Shown: positions 17,684 through 26,607 of the stretch, one piece after another
Position numbering within the stretch: position 1 is the first letter of the stretch
How the letters are laid out: each line of letters opens with the position of its first letter
From: Pseudomonadota bacterium
Lineage (GTDB): Bacteria; Pseudomonadota; Alphaproteobacteria; Acetobacterales; Acetobacteraceae
Assembly: GCA_021845985.1 (NCBI GenBank)
Contig: JAJZES010000007.1
Span: 1 to 64,000, forward strand
DNA: 64,000 bases
Reading direction: 5' to 3'
Made by a program: the position numbers and the translations under genes
Notes under the pieces: generated by a model
Databases searched by the model: none
Told to the model about the DNA's origin: nothing
The model's input: only the letters and a program-made list of their open reading frames with translations

Positions 17684-18715
17684 ATGCGGCTTTCAGTGCT
17701 TGACCAATCGACGGTGGTGACCGGCCGCTCGCCGGCCCAGTCGATCCGCGAGAGCCTCGACCTGGCGCGGCATTGCGAGGCGCTCGGCTATCACCGCTAC
17801 TGGCTTGCCGAGCACCACAATTCCGCCGCTGTCGCCGGCGCCGCGCCGGAAGTGCTGATGGCGGCGATTGCGGCGACGACGCGGCGCATCCGCGTCGGCA
17901 GCGCCGGGATCATGCTGCCGCATTATTCGGCGCTGAAGGTCGCCGAACAGTTCCGCGTGCTGGAAGCCATCGCCCCCGGCCGCATCGACATGGGCCTCGG
18001 CCGCGCCCCCGGCTCGGACGGCATGACGGCGCATGCGCTCAACCCCAATGCGGCGACGGCGGCCGAGCATTTCCCGGCACAGGTGCGCGACCTGCTGAAC
18101 TGGGTCGGCGGCACGGCGCTGGTCGAGGGCCACCCGTTCCGCGACATCATCGCCCAGCCGGCCGGGCCGGGCGCGCCGGAAGCATGGATTTTGGGCAGCA
18201 GCGACTATGGCGCGCAGGTGGCGGCGCATTTCGGCCTGCCGTACTGCTTCGCCCATTTCATCACCGACGGGCACGGTGCGGCGGAGGCGATCGCACTCTA
18301 CCGTGAGCTGTATCGGCCAAGCGCGCGGCATGCGGCGCCGTATGTGTCGGTCTGCGTCTGGGCGCTGGCGTCCGACAGCGAGGCGGAGGCGGAGCGGCTG
18401 TTCACCTCGCGCGCGCTGTGGCGGCTGTATCGCGACCGCGGCAGCTTCGTCGCCACCCCCTCGCCCGAGGAGGCGGCGTTGCACGCGTGGGCGCCGGCCG
18501 AGCAGGCGCGGGCGGAGACGCTGCGCCGGCGCGCGGTGATCGGCACCGGCGCGGCGGTGGTGGCGCGGCTCGACGCGCTGGCGCGCACACTCGGCGCCGA
18601 TGAGATCGCGGTGCTGAGCACGCCGCATGACGCGGCGGCGCGGCAGCGCTCCTATGCGCTGATGGCGGCGGCTGCCGGGCTAGGGACGGAACAGGTCGCG
18701 GCTGCCGCCGAGTGA
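17684..18715 (+). CDS. LLM-class flavin-dependent oxidoreductase (luciferase-like)
   Basis: A 343-residue bacterial-luciferase-fold monooxygenase. Family features: LSVLDQS start, RYWLAEHHN near residue 45, GSAGIMLPHYSALKVAEQFRVLEA, and GRIDMGLGRAPG. This subgroup (MsnO8-like) uses reduced FMN and oxygen; the substrate is unknown. The ATG at 17684 has GGAG 9 bases upstream; the frame to 17639 lacks family similarity. Its 3' end overlaps a small membrane protein gene on the other strand by 36 bases. Confidence 0.9.
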   Translation: MRLSVLDQSTVVTGRSPAQSIRESLDLARHCEALGYHRYWLAEHHNSAAVAGAAPEVLMAAIAATTRRIRVGSAGIMLPHYSALKVAEQFRVLEAIAPGRIDMGLGRAPGSDGMTAHALNPNAATAAEHFPAQVRDLLNWVGGTALVEGHPFRDIIAQPAGPGAPEAWILGSSDYGAQVAAHFGLPYCFAHFITDGHGAAEAIALYRELYRPSARHAAPYVSVCVWALASDSEAEAERLFTSRALWRLYRDRGSFVATPSPEEAALHAWAPAEQARAETLRRRAVIGTGAAVVARLDALARTLGADEIAVLSTPHDAAARQRSYALMAAAAGLGTEQVAAAAE

Positions 18716-18991
18716 GCCGCGGCGGGCGCGCCATGCCTGCAGCCGCACCGCGACATAGGCGATGGCGCCGGCGCCGAGCGCGATCGGCAGCAGCGTCATC
18801 GCCAACCAGAAGGCCAGCGCCGCCAGGGCGACGGCGCCGGCGAGTATGGCGATGACGGCGGCGGCGACGATGATCTGCGGCAGCAATCTCGGCGCCCGCG
18901 GCGGCGCGGCGAAGGTGCCGTCCGGCATCATGTCGATCACCGGGCGGGTCGTCCCCTGGCGCGGCGGCCAGCGTGCCTCGAATTGAACCAT
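18680..18991 (-). CDS. Small two-helix membrane protein, unknown
   Basis: A 103-residue protein with a proline-rich soluble start and a roughly 50-residue alanine/leucine/isoleucine stretch (residues 38-86). This reads as two membrane helices, ending in a basic cytoplasmic tail. No family recognised; similar short proteins are frequent in Rhodospirillales. It overlaps the end of the convergent oxidoreductase by 36 bases, which lowers confidence. Confidence 0.5.
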   Translation of the reverse strand: MVQFEARWPPRQGTTRPVIDMMPDGTFAAPPRAPRLLPQIIVAAAVIAILAGAVALAALAFWLAMTLLPIALGAGAIAYVAVRLQAWRARRGSLGGSRDLFRP

Positions 18992-19068
18992 GCGCCGGAG
19001 GTGGCATGGCGGCGATCGGGGTTCAAGGGGACGCGCCCGTCGGGACTTTGGCGGGGCGGCAGGTCGGG

Positions 19069-19325
19069 CTATGGATGCGGCGTCGGCAGGTAGCGGATCG
19101 CTGCAAGCAATACACCAACGGCTACGACAAGCATGCCGCCCAGGCGGATGGTCAGCCGTAGTTCGAGGTCGCGCAGCCGCAAATCCAGGTGGTCCTTCGT
19201 CACCAGATGAGCTGTCGCCCCGACCTCTGCCAGTGCGAAGCGGCGGCCCTGGCCTGCTCAGCGGTGAAGCCGCCAGCCGCCGGCCGTTCGGAGAGCTTCA
19301 GTGTGTCGAAAGGCACAGCGTTCAT
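19069..19325 (-). pseudogene. DUF1640-type coiled-coil membrane protein, frameshifted
   Basis: Two reading frames together give a DUF1640-like protein. The start at 19325 reads MNAVPFDTLKLSERPAAG, then FTAEQARAAA, and hits a stop at about 19203. A second frame picks up as ALAEVGATAHLVTKDHLDL, then RDLELRLTIRLGGM, with a hydrophobic tail LVVAVGVLLAAI, and stops at 19069. A one-base indel near 19234-19243 would rejoin them. The halves match the family order: FDTLKLA start, coiled coil, C-terminal membrane helix. Function unknown even in intact members. Confidence 0.7.
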
Positions 19326-19474
19326 GGGGCCTGGCGATCGAAGCTGCAGCCACATTACCGGCCGACACGGTAGCCCTCCGGCAATGCGGTGGGCAAGGGC
19401 AGCCGACAGGCGGCGGCACGCCACCTCGACGCCTCCGCGCCCGCCGGCTAGGCTCACCCGTGGGAGGGACGACA

Positions 19475-20482
19475 ATGACCATCACCCGCCGCCGCCTGCT
19501 CGCGGGCACCAGTGCCCTGCCGCTGGTGGCGATCCGCACCCGCCCGGCCGGCGCGGCGGCGATCGTGTGCAAATTCGCCAACAACCTGCCGCCGGCGCAT
19601 CCGCTCAATCTGCGCGCCACCGAAGCCGCCGGGCGCATCGCCGCGGCGACAGGCGGTGAGGTGCAGTTGCGCATCTTTCCCTCCAGCCAACTCGGCTCCG
19701 ATACCGACACGCTGGCGCAACTGCGGGCCGGCGGCGTCGAGTTCTTCACCCTCTCCGGGCTGATCCTGGCAACGCTGGTGCCGGCCGCGTCGATCAACGG
19801 CATCGGCTTCGCCTTCAACAGCTACGATCAGGTGTGGCCGGCGATGGATGGCGCGCTCGGTGGCTTCATCCGCGAGGCGATTGCCGCGCGCGGCCTGCTG
19901 GCGATGACCAAAATCTGGGACAACGGCTTCCGTCACATCACCACCAGCAGCCACCCGGTTTCCGTGCCCGACGATCTGCACGGCATGAAGCTGCGGGTGC
20001 CGGTCAGCCCGCTGTGGACCTCGCTGTTCCAGGCGTTCGGCGCCGCCCCGGTGAGCATCAATTTCAACGAGGTCTATCCGGCGCTGCAGACCCATCTCGC
20101 CGACGGCGAGGAAAACCCGCTGGCGGTGATCGACGCTGCCCGGCTCTACGAGGTACAGAAATACTGCTCGCTGACCGGGCATATGTGGGACGGTTTCTGG
20201 TGCCTTGCCAACCGCCGCGCCTTCGCCCGCCTGCCGGCCGACGCGCAGACCATCGTGGCGCGCGAACTCGACCGCGCCGCGCTCGACGAGCGCGGCGACG
20301 TGGCGGCGCTGAACGCCTCGCTGCGCGGCAAGCTGACGCAATCCGGCATGGTGTTCAACGAGGTCGATACCGCACCGTTCCGCGACGCGCTGCGGCGCGC
20401 CGGATTCTATGCCGAGTGGCGGCGGCGCTACGGCGACGCCGCATGGACGGTGCTGGAAGGCGCCGTCGGCACCCTTTCCTGA
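19475..20482 (+). CDS. dctP: TRAP transporter substrate-binding protein (DctP family)
   Basis: A periplasmic binding protein for organic acids. 335 residues with a Tat-type signal (MTITRRRLL, then hydrophobic to AGAAA near residue 29). The DctP pattern is present: KFANNLPPAHPLN, then IFPSSQLGSD, and GMKLRVP, whose arginine normally binds the substrate carboxylate. GGGAGG lies 6 bases before the ATG at 19475. No DctQ or DctM membrane genes are present in the window, so it must work with components elsewhere. An acyl-CoA dehydrogenase gene follows after 12 bases, suggesting uptake of a degradable organic acid (inference). Confidence 0.88.
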   Translation: MTITRRRLLAGTSALPLVAIRTRPAGAAAIVCKFANNLPPAHPLNLRATEAAGRIAAATGGEVQLRIFPSSQLGSDTDTLAQLRAGGVEFFTLSGLILATLVPAASINGIGFAFNSYDQVWPAMDGALGGFIREAIAARGLLAMTKIWDNGFRHITTSSHPVSVPDDLHGMKLRVPVSPLWTSLFQAFGAAPVSINFNEVYPALQTHLADGEENPLAVIDAARLYEVQKYCSLTGHMWDGFWCLANRRAFARLPADAQTIVARELDRAALDERGDVAALNASLRGKLTQSGMVFNEVDTAPFRDALRRAGFYAEWRRRYGDAAWTVLEGAVGTLS

Positions 20483-20494
20483 AGGAAGACGCTG

Positions 20495-21787
20495 ATGGAT
20501 TTCGAGTATTCCGAGAAGGTGCTGGCGCTCAAAGCGCGTGTCGAAGCCTTCATGTCCGAGCACATCTATCCCAACGAAGCCGCCATGATCGCCGAAACTG
20601 CCGAGGGCGACCGCTGGCAGGCGCCCAGGCTGCTGGAGACGCTGAAGACGCGCGCCCGCGCCGCCGGATTGTGGAATCTGTGGCTGCCGGCAAGCGGCCA
20701 CGGCGCCGGGCTGACCAATCTCGAATACGCGCCGCTGTGTGAGGTAATGGGGCGTTCGCCGTTCGCGCCGGAAGCGTTCAACTGCTCGGCGCCGGATACC
20801 GGCAACATGGAGGTGCTGGAGCGCTACGGCACCGCCGCGCAGCAGGAACGCTGGCTGAAACCCCTGCTGGACGGCGAGATCCGCTCCGCCTTCGCCATGA
20901 CCGAACCCGATGTCGCATCGTCGGACGCCACCAACATCGCCACCCGCATCCGTCGCGAGGGCGACGAATACGTCATCACCGGCCGCAAATGGTGGATTTC
21001 CGGCGCGCCCGATCCGCGCTGCCGGATCATGATCGTGATGGGCAAGACCGATCCCGACGATCCCGACCGGCATCGCCAGCAATCGATGGTGCTGGTGCCG
21101 CTGCCGCATCCGGGGGTCGTCATCAAGCGGTCGCTGCCGGTGTTCGGCTTCGACGACGCGCCGCACGGCCATGCCGAGATCATGTTCGACTCGGTGCGCG
21201 TGCCGATCGACAATGTCCTGCTCGGCGAGGGCCGCGGCTTCGAGATCGCGCAGGGCCGGCTCGGACCGGGACGCATCCATCATTGCATGCGCCTGATCGG
21301 GCTGGCCGAACGCGCGCTCGAACGCATGTGCCGGCGGGCGCAGACGCGGGTGGCGTTCGGCCGCGCCGTGGCCGAGCAGACGGTGACCATGGAGCGCATC
21401 GCGGACAGCCGCATCATGATCAATCAGGCGCGGCTGCTGACGCTGCACGCCGCCGACATGATGGACCGGCACGGCAACAAGGCGGCCCGCGCGGCGATCG
21501 CCATGATCAAGGTGGCGGCACCGAACATGGCCTGCCGGGTCATCGACTGGGCGATCCAGGCGTTCGGCGGCGCCGGCGTCACCGAGGATTACGGGCTCGC
21601 CCAGGCCTATGCCACGGCGCGCTATCTGCGTCTGGCCGACGGGCCGGACGAGGTCCACCGCAACCAGATCGCGCGGCTCGAACTGCGCCGCTATCAGGGT
21701 CCGGAGAGCCTGACCGGCGGGTCCGCCGCGGTGGTCCCGGCCGATCCCGGGGAGGCGATACGCGGCGCCCCGGTCTGGGTCGCATGA
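20495..21787 (+). CDS. Acyl-CoA dehydrogenase (ACAD10/11-like)
   Basis: FAD enzyme oxidising an acyl-CoA to the enoyl-CoA. 430 residues with the N-terminal helical domain, [15 protein letters not shown] (flavin contact) near residue 133, a middle beta domain, and [17 protein letters not shown] followed by [16 protein letters not shown]. The sequence resembles ACAD11-type enzymes, whose partner is a phosphotransferase domain. Exactly such a kinase gene follows, overlapping by 4 bases (ATGA). ACAD10/11 can act on 4-hydroxy-acyl-CoAs via phosphorylation, so this pair may degrade hydroxylated acids. The real substrate is unknown. Confidence 0.92.
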   Translation: MDFEYSEKVLALKARVEAFMSEHIYPNEAAMIAETAEGDRWQAPRLLETLKTRARAAGLWNLWLPASGHGAGLTNLEYAPLCEVMGRSPFAPEAFNCSAPDTGNMEVLERYGTAAQQERWLKPLLDGEIRSAFAMTEPDVASSDATNIATRIRREGDEYVITGRKWWISGAPDPRCRIMIVMGKTDPDDPDRHRQQSMVLVPLPHPGVVIKRSLPVFGFDDAPHGHAEIMFDSVRVPIDNVLLGEGRGFEIAQGRLGPGRIHHCMRLIGLAERALERMCRRAQTRVAFGRAVAEQTVTMERIADSRIMINQARLLTLHAADMMDRHGNKAARAAIAMIKVAAPNMACRVIDWAIQAFGGAGVTEDYGLAQAYATARYLRLADGPDEVHRNQIARLELRRYQGPESLTGGSAAVVPADPGEAIRGAPVWVA

Positions 21788-22800
21788 CCGCCCAGGACCC
21801 CGATCCGCAGCGTCTGGCGGCATGGCTCGGCGCCCATGTGCCGGGCTATGTCGGGCCGCTCGACATCGAGCGGTTCAAGGGCGGGCAGAGCAACCCGACG
21901 TTCAGGCTGCGGGCGGGCAGCGGCCTCTATGTGCTGCGCCGCAAGCCGGCCGGCGAGGTGCTGCCGAGCGCGCATGCCGTCGATCGCGAGTTCCGCATCC
22001 TCTCGGCGCTGTCGGGGACCGCGGTGCCGGTGGCGCGCCCGCTGGCGCTGTGCACCGATCCCTCGGTGATCGGGAGCATGTTCTACGTCATGGAGCATGT
22101 CGAGGGCCGCATCTTCTGGCAGCAGAGCCTGCCGGAGGTGTCGCCGGCCGAGCGGACGGCGATGTACGACGCCATGAATGCCACCATCGCGGCGCTGCAC
22201 GGTCTCGATTACGCGGCGCTGGGGCTGGCCGATTTCGGCCGGCCGGGCAATTACTTGGCGCGCCAGATCGGCCGCTGGGCGACCCAGTACCGGGCCAGCG
22301 AGACCACCCCGATCCCGGCGATGGACCGGCTGATCGCGTGGCTGCCGACGCGCATACCGGCGCATGAGGCGCCCGCCATCGTGCACGGCGACTTTCGCAT
22401 GGACAACCTCGTCTTCCACCCCAGCGAGCCGCGCATCATCGCCGTGCTCGACTGGGAGCTTTCGACGCTCGGCGACGCGCTGGCGGATTTCGCCTATCAT
22501 GTGATGTCCTACCGGATCAGCCCGGAGCTGTTCCGCGGTCTGGCCGGGCTGGATCTGCCAGCGCTCGGCATTCCCGCCGAGGCCGACTACGTCGCCACCT
22601 ATTGCCGCCGCACCGGGCAGACGGTGCCGCAGGCGTGGGATTACTACATCGTCTTCGGCATGTTTCGCATTGCCGCGATCCTGCAGGGGGTGCTCAAGCG
22701 GGGCCTCTCCGGCAGCGCGGCGAGCGCGCAGGCGCTGGAGGTGGGGGCGCGCGGGCGCATCCTCGCCGAACAGGCGTGGGCGCTGGCCGAACGCCTGTAA
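21784..22800 (+). CDS. Aminoglycoside-phosphotransferase-like kinase, ACAD10/11 partner
   Basis: A 338-residue APH-fold kinase. The nucleotide loop region is near [10 protein letters not shown], catalytic HGDFRMDN is about residue 201, and metal-binding DWE follows in [11 protein letters not shown]. These give an active phosphotransferase, not an antibiotic resistance enzyme by context. It overlaps the acyl-CoA dehydrogenase gene by 4 bases. In animals the two activities are fused in ACAD10/11, where the kinase phosphorylates 4-hydroxyacyl-CoA. A similar job is likely here (inference from pairing). Confidence 0.87.
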   Translation: MTAQDPDPQRLAAWLGAHVPGYVGPLDIERFKGGQSNPTFRLRAGSGLYVLRRKPAGEVLPSAHAVDREFRILSALSGTAVPVARPLALCTDPSVIGSMFYVMEHVEGRIFWQQSLPEVSPAERTAMYDAMNATIAALHGLDYAALGLADFGRPGNYLARQIGRWATQYRASETTPIPAMDRLIAWLPTRIPAHEAPAIVHGDFRMDNLVFHPSEPRIIAVLDWELSTLGDALADFAYHVMSYRISPELFRGLAGLDLPALGIPAEADYVATYCRRTGQTVPQAWDYYIVFGMFRIAAILQGVLKRGLSGSAASAQALEVGARGRILAEQAWALAERL

Positions 22801-22934
22801 ACCGCTCTCGCTCACGCGCAGGCTGCAGGGAGACGGCCGCGTTTGGTAAGCATGGGTCATGGTGCTGCGGCGCGCCAGCTTGGCTCTGCGTCAGCCGGTC
22901 AGGCACGGTTCCTTCTGTTCACACCTGCCAAGGT

Positions 22935-24416
22935 TCAGGCGGCGACACGCAGCCGTGCCTTCAGCTTCTTGGCCACTTTGGCATAGGCCAGCGGATTGAC
23001 CGGAACCTGCCATTCCATGAATCGCTGCGCGCGGGAGATAGACAGGCCGAGATCGTCGAGCATATCGTCGATCTGATGCATCGAGAATGGAATGATGTTG
23101 GTGCCGCGGGCATGCTTGCCCTCGGTGCGCGCTTCCATCCAGGCGAGTCGTTCGTCGGTCAGGGCAATCTGTTCGGCGCGCGACGGCAATTTGAGGTCGC
23201 CCGCGAACAATGCGGCGATCCAGAGCGCGCCCATTTCAGCCGAGAGCGGCGAAAAGAACGACGAATTATAGCCATTGAACAGGAGGTTGTTGGCATCGGG
23301 CGGCAGCATGTAGCGATACAGACGGAAATTGCCCCGTGCGTCGAATATGCGCGCCTGCGTCGCCGCGTCGAGGAAGGGAATCTCCTGCTTCCATCCCGTG
23401 CCACAGATCACGATGTCGGCCGGTAATTTTTCGCCCGTGCTGAGGGTCGCGAAGGTCCGTCCGCCTTCTGCGCTCAATTCGCGAATTTCGCTGTCGCGTT
23501 TGACGGCAATCTTGCCCGCCGCGACGCGCTCAAAGAAACCTTCGGTCACCAGCGAGACAGTCGAACGGGCGATGCGTTCGAACGGTCCACGCGGCATGAG
23601 GCCGAGTTTTTTCAGTCCCAGTTGCGCCGTCGTCAACGCCTGCACGCTGCCGACCATCTGGTTGCGGACTCCCTTGCCGGCGCCGTGCAAAAAGGCCTCC
23701 GCACCCTTCAGCCGGATATAGGGAAACAACGCCTCGCCCATGCGCGTCAGCAGCAGATATTTGTAGTTGAGCACGCCGGCCAGCTTCTTGGGCACTTTCC
23801 AGATGATCTCTCGCGCCACCACGGTCACCGACGCCACGTCGTCGCCGACGCCGACCGCAACATCGCAGGAGGATTTTCCATAGCCGACGACCAGCACATG
23901 CTTTCCCTTCGCCTGCGCGGGATCGGTGAATTCCGACGAGTGACAAACCCGTCCTCCGGCCGCGGCAAACGCAGCCGCGCCGGCAAACTCCGGCACCGCG
24001 GGACGCGAGAAGATGCCATTACACAGAATGAGCTTGTCGAAAATCTCCGTGCTCTCGCCTTGCGGTCCGCGCGCGGTGACGCGCCAGCGCTGATCCGGCT
24101 CTTGCGTCGCCGCCAGCACTTCGGTGTTGAGATGCACCCGAGGCAAAAGCTGGAACCGTTCGGCATAGGCCTGCAAATAGGCCTGAACCTGCGGCCCCGA
24201 AGGCCATTCCGGATATGATTTCGGCATCGGAAAGTCGCTCAGGCAATACGTGTCCTTGCCGTTTTGCGTGGAAACACCCGGATAGGTGCGCGTCCTGGAC
24301 CAGACGCCGCCAACGTCGCCGACCTTCTCGAACACTTTTGTCTCATGGCCGAAATCATGCAAATGGCGTGCGGTCGTCAGACCCGCAAAGCCAGCCCCGA
24401 TAATGGCGATCTTCAC
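22935..24416 (-). CDS. Flavin-containing monooxygenase
   Basis: A 493-residue FAD/NADPH monooxygenase of the FMO/Baeyer-Villiger type. The FAD motif GAGFAG is at residues 7-12. The FMO fingerprint is approximated by GGRVCHSSEF (H and F spaced as in FxGxxxHxxxF). The NADPH motif is degenerate GYGKSSCD, and an ATG-type CGTGWKQEIPFL occurs late. Start GTG at 24416 with AGGAG 6 bases upstream, just before KIAIIGAGFAG; the longer ATG frame to 24473 lacks both. The DNA is visibly lower in GC than its neighbours. SDR upstream and the AraC gene beyond suggest a catabolic unit for a ketone, amine or sulfide. Confidence 0.85.
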   Translation of the reverse strand: MKIAIIGAGFAGLTTARHLHDFGHETKVFEKVGDVGGVWSRTRTYPGVSTQNGKDTYCLSDFPMPKSYPEWPSGPQVQAYLQAYAERFQLLPRVHLNTEVLAATQEPDQRWRVTARGPQGESTEIFDKLILCNGIFSRPAVPEFAGAAAFAAAGGRVCHSSEFTDPAQAKGKHVLVVGYGKSSCDVAVGVGDDVASVTVVAREIIWKVPKKLAGVLNYKYLLLTRMGEALFPYIRLKGAEAFLHGAGKGVRNQMVGSVQALTTAQLGLKKLGLMPRGPFERIARSTVSLVTEGFFERVAAGKIAVKRDSEIRELSAEGGRTFATLSTGEKLPADIVICGTGWKQEIPFLDAATQARIFDARGNFRLYRYMLPPDANNLLFNGYNSSFFSPLSAEMGALWIAALFAGDLKLPSRAEQIALTDERLAWMEARTEGKHARGTNIIPFSMHQIDDMLDDLGLSISRAQRFMEWQVPVNPLAYAKVAKKLKARLRVAA

Positions 24417-24509
24417 GCCTTTCTCCTGCTTTTCGTGGGTTTGGCCAGCCAGTGGCCCGATGCCACCGGGCACTTCCGTCGGTTGGATGAATCGGCCTGC
24501 AAAATCAAT

Positions 24510-24557
24510 CCAGTGCTCTGGCCCATGCGGCGCCTTCTGAGTGAGTCAGAGCACTGG
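24510..24557. promoter_or_regulatory. 11-bp perfect inverted repeat between SDR and monooxygenase
   Basis: CCAGTGCTCTG at 24510-24520 and its exact complement CAGAGCACTGG at 24547-24557, separated by 26 bases, lie in the 143-base gap between the SDR stop and the monooxygenase start. The loop is long and no T-run follows, so an intrinsic terminator is unlikely. An operator, an mRNA stem limiting read-through, or an mRNA-end structure are possible. Position and symmetry are seen; role is inferred. Confidence 0.4.
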
Positions 24558-24559
24558 CC

Positions 24560-25339
24560 TCACGCCATCAGCAACGGAATCGCCGGCTCGGCGCGCTCGG
24601 GACCCATCGCGGTATAGCCACCGTCCACGCAGATATCCGTGCCGGTGATGAAACTCGCCTGGTCGGAGAGCAGGAAGGCGACGGTTTCGGCGACTTCGCC
24701 GGCGTCTCCCTCGCGCCCGAGCAAATGGAACGGCGCCGCCACTTTGTCAGCCTTTGCGCGGTCATTGTTAGTGAGCTGGACCATGATGTTCGACCAGGTC
24801 CAGCCCGGGGACACGGCGTTGACGCGAATTCCGTCGGGGGCGAGATCCATCGCCTGATTGCGCGTCAATTGCAGGATCGCCGCCTTGCTGACTGGATAGA
24901 CCCAGCGGCCGATCTGCGCGACGCGCGCCGAGATGGAGCCGAAATTGACGATGGCGCCTTTGTTCCTTGCCAGATGCGGCCTCGCCGCCTGCATCAGAAT
25001 GATGGAGCCGACGACGTTAACGTCAAACGCCTTCAACCAGTCTGCGCGCGAGGTCTCGGCGGCGTTATCGAGATAGGTGCAGGCGACATTGACGAGATAA
25101 TCCAGCCTGCCGGTCTCGCTCACCGTCCGCGCGACGAGGGCGTGGATGTCGTCATCGACGGTTATGTCGGTGCGGATGAAGCGGGCGCCCAGCCGTGCCG
25201 CCGCCGGCGCGCCGTCGGCCTCATTGAGGTCGGCGATCACCACGTTGACGCCGTATTCGGTCAAGGTCTGGGCGACCGCCTGACCGATCAACGTGGCGCC
25301 GCCGGAGACGATGGCGGTCTTGTTCTGCAGTCCTTTCAA
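24560..25339 (-). CDS. SDR-family oxidoreductase
   Basis: A 259-residue NAD(P)-dependent dehydrogenase. The cofactor loop GGATLIG follows residue 12. N84 is in VAC rather than the usual NNAG. The catalytic set is Ser135/137, Tyr148 and Lys152 (YPVSK), and the C-terminal VDGGYTAMG segment is typical of classical SDRs. It reads toward the flavin monooxygenase on the same strand. Together they could convert an alcohol to a ketone and then to an ester or hydroxyl product (inference). It is divergent from the AraC-type regulator, with a 229-base shared control region. Confidence 0.9.
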   Translation of the reverse strand: MKGLQNKTAIVSGGATLIGQAVAQTLTEYGVNVVIADLNEADGAPAAARLGARFIRTDITVDDDIHALVARTVSETGRLDYLVNVACTYLDNAAETSRADWLKAFDVNVVGSIILMQAARPHLARNKGAIVNFGSISARVAQIGRWVYPVSKAAILQLTRNQAMDLAPDGIRVNAVSPGWTWSNIMVQLTNNDRAKADKVAAPFHLLGREGDAGEVAETVAFLLSDQASFITGTDICVDGGYTAMGPERAEPAIPLLMA

Positions 25340-25568
25340 GACAAACTCCCATCAGTTTGAACCAGGGCGGCGGTGGAGCGGCGGCGCAGGACGCGCGTCC
25401 TGGTCATGTCCTGCCGCATTGCGTTTGGCATCATTTTATGCTTAAACTATCGCTCAGGATCAGACGGAAGCGCCGTGGCGGCAAGCCAAATCGCGCGGAG
25501 ACTGTCCAGATTCGGCAAAAATCTGCATGGAAGGCGCGACGTACGCCGGCCAGCCCGGAGGATGCGGC
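25340..25568. promoter_or_regulatory. Divergent control region between SDR and AraC-type regulator
   Basis: This is a 229-base region between divergent starts. The AT-rich part at about 25425-25455 stands out against GC-rich neighbours and is the likeliest promoter or operator location. I see no clear paired operator half-sites. A ribosome site GGAGG occurs just before the regulator's ATG at 25569. Confidence 0.45.
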
Positions 25569-26546
25569 ATGGGGACCCTGAGATCCTCGCCTTTGGAGCG
25601 TTTTCAGTGCGTTCACACGCGCGATGTCGATGAGGCGCGCGAACAGATCGGACGCATTTTTTGCCCACACCGGCTCACCCCCGGCGCCGGACCGTTCCTG
25701 GCCCGCCATCATACCGCGCGGCAGGCGGGCTGGTCGGTCAACTATGTGTCCTATGGCGCTGAGGTCGAGATCGATCCCGGCGAGCTTGCGCAGTTTTTTC
25801 TCCTGCAAGTGCCGTTGCGCGGCGGCGCCCAGGTGCGTTGCGGATCGCGTCTGGCGGAGGTCGAGGCGGGGCGGCGGGCTTCGCTGCTGTCACCGACGCT
25901 GCCGTCCCGCATGCTTTGGCGCGCGGGGTGCGAGAAGCTGATCGTGTTGATTTCGCGCCAGCAGGTGGAGGCGGTGTTCGCCGCGATGTCGCCGGGGGCG
26001 GCCGGTCCGCTGGAGTTCGACACCGACATCGATCTGACCACCCCGACCGGGCAGGCGGTCGCACGCCATGCGGCCCTGTCGCTTGAGGCGGCGGAACAGG
26101 CCGACGCCTTGCCGGGCGCTTATCGCGCGATGCTGCGCGACGGACTGATCTGCTTGCTGCTGTCCGGGCTTGCGCATAACCGCTCGAAACGGCTGGCGCG
26201 GTCGGACTCGGAGGGCGGCCCGCGCGCGGTGCGGCGGGCGATGCACTATCTCGACGCCCATTACGCGCGGCCGTTTTCGGCGGTGGATGTGGCGCAGGCG
26301 GCCGGCGTCTCGCTGCGCGCGCTGCAGGACGCCATGCGCAAGGCGCGCGGCGAGACGCTGTGGCAGGCGGCGCAGAACGTCCGGCTGGAAAAGCTGCGCG
26401 GCCTGTTGCTGGCCGCCGAGGAGCCGACGACGGTGGCGGGCGCAGCCTATGCCTGCGGGCTTGGGCATCCGGGCCGGGCGGCGGCGGCCTATCACAGCCG
26501 CTATGGCGAGACCCCCTCACAGACGCTCAAGCGCGCCGCGCGCTGA
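25569..26546 (+). CDS. AraC-family transcriptional regulator
   Basis: A 325-residue regulator. The N-terminal half resembles the AraC_binding_2 (ligand-sensing, AraC/OruR-like) domain. The C-terminal 100 residues form the two helix-turn-helix domain (MHYLDAHYARPFSAVDVAQAAGVSLRALQ, then the second helix pair near YACGLGHPGRAAAAY). GGAGG precedes the ATG at 25569. It is divergent from the SDR/monooxygenase genes and probably activates them in response to the substrate. Confidence 0.88.
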   Translation: MGTLRSSPLERFQCVHTRDVDEAREQIGRIFCPHRLTPGAGPFLARHHTARQAGWSVNYVSYGAEVEIDPGELAQFFLLQVPLRGGAQVRCGSRLAEVEAGRRASLLSPTLPSRMLWRAGCEKLIVLISRQQVEAVFAAMSPGAAGPLEFDTDIDLTTPTGQAVARHAALSLEAAEQADALPGAYRAMLRDGLICLLLSGLAHNRSKRLARSDSEGGPRAVRRAMHYLDAHYARPFSAVDVAQAAGVSLRALQDAMRKARGETLWQAAQNVRLEKLRGLLLAAEEPTTVAGAAYACGLGHPGRAAAAYHSRYGETPSQTLKRAAR

Positions 26547-26567
26547 CAGCTCAGGCCGCCGGATCGG

Positions 26568-26597
26568 CGCCGGTTCGGCAATCGTGCGAAACCGGCG
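26568..26597. terminator. Hairpin between convergent araC-type and pdxJ genes
   Basis: CGCCGGTT at 26568-26575 pairs with AACCGGCG at 26590-26597 around a 14-base loop, in the 61-base gap between two convergent stops. No T-run follows on either strand. A shared transcription end is plausible but unproven. Confidence 0.35.
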
Positions 26598-26607
26598 GAC
26601 GCCGGCG

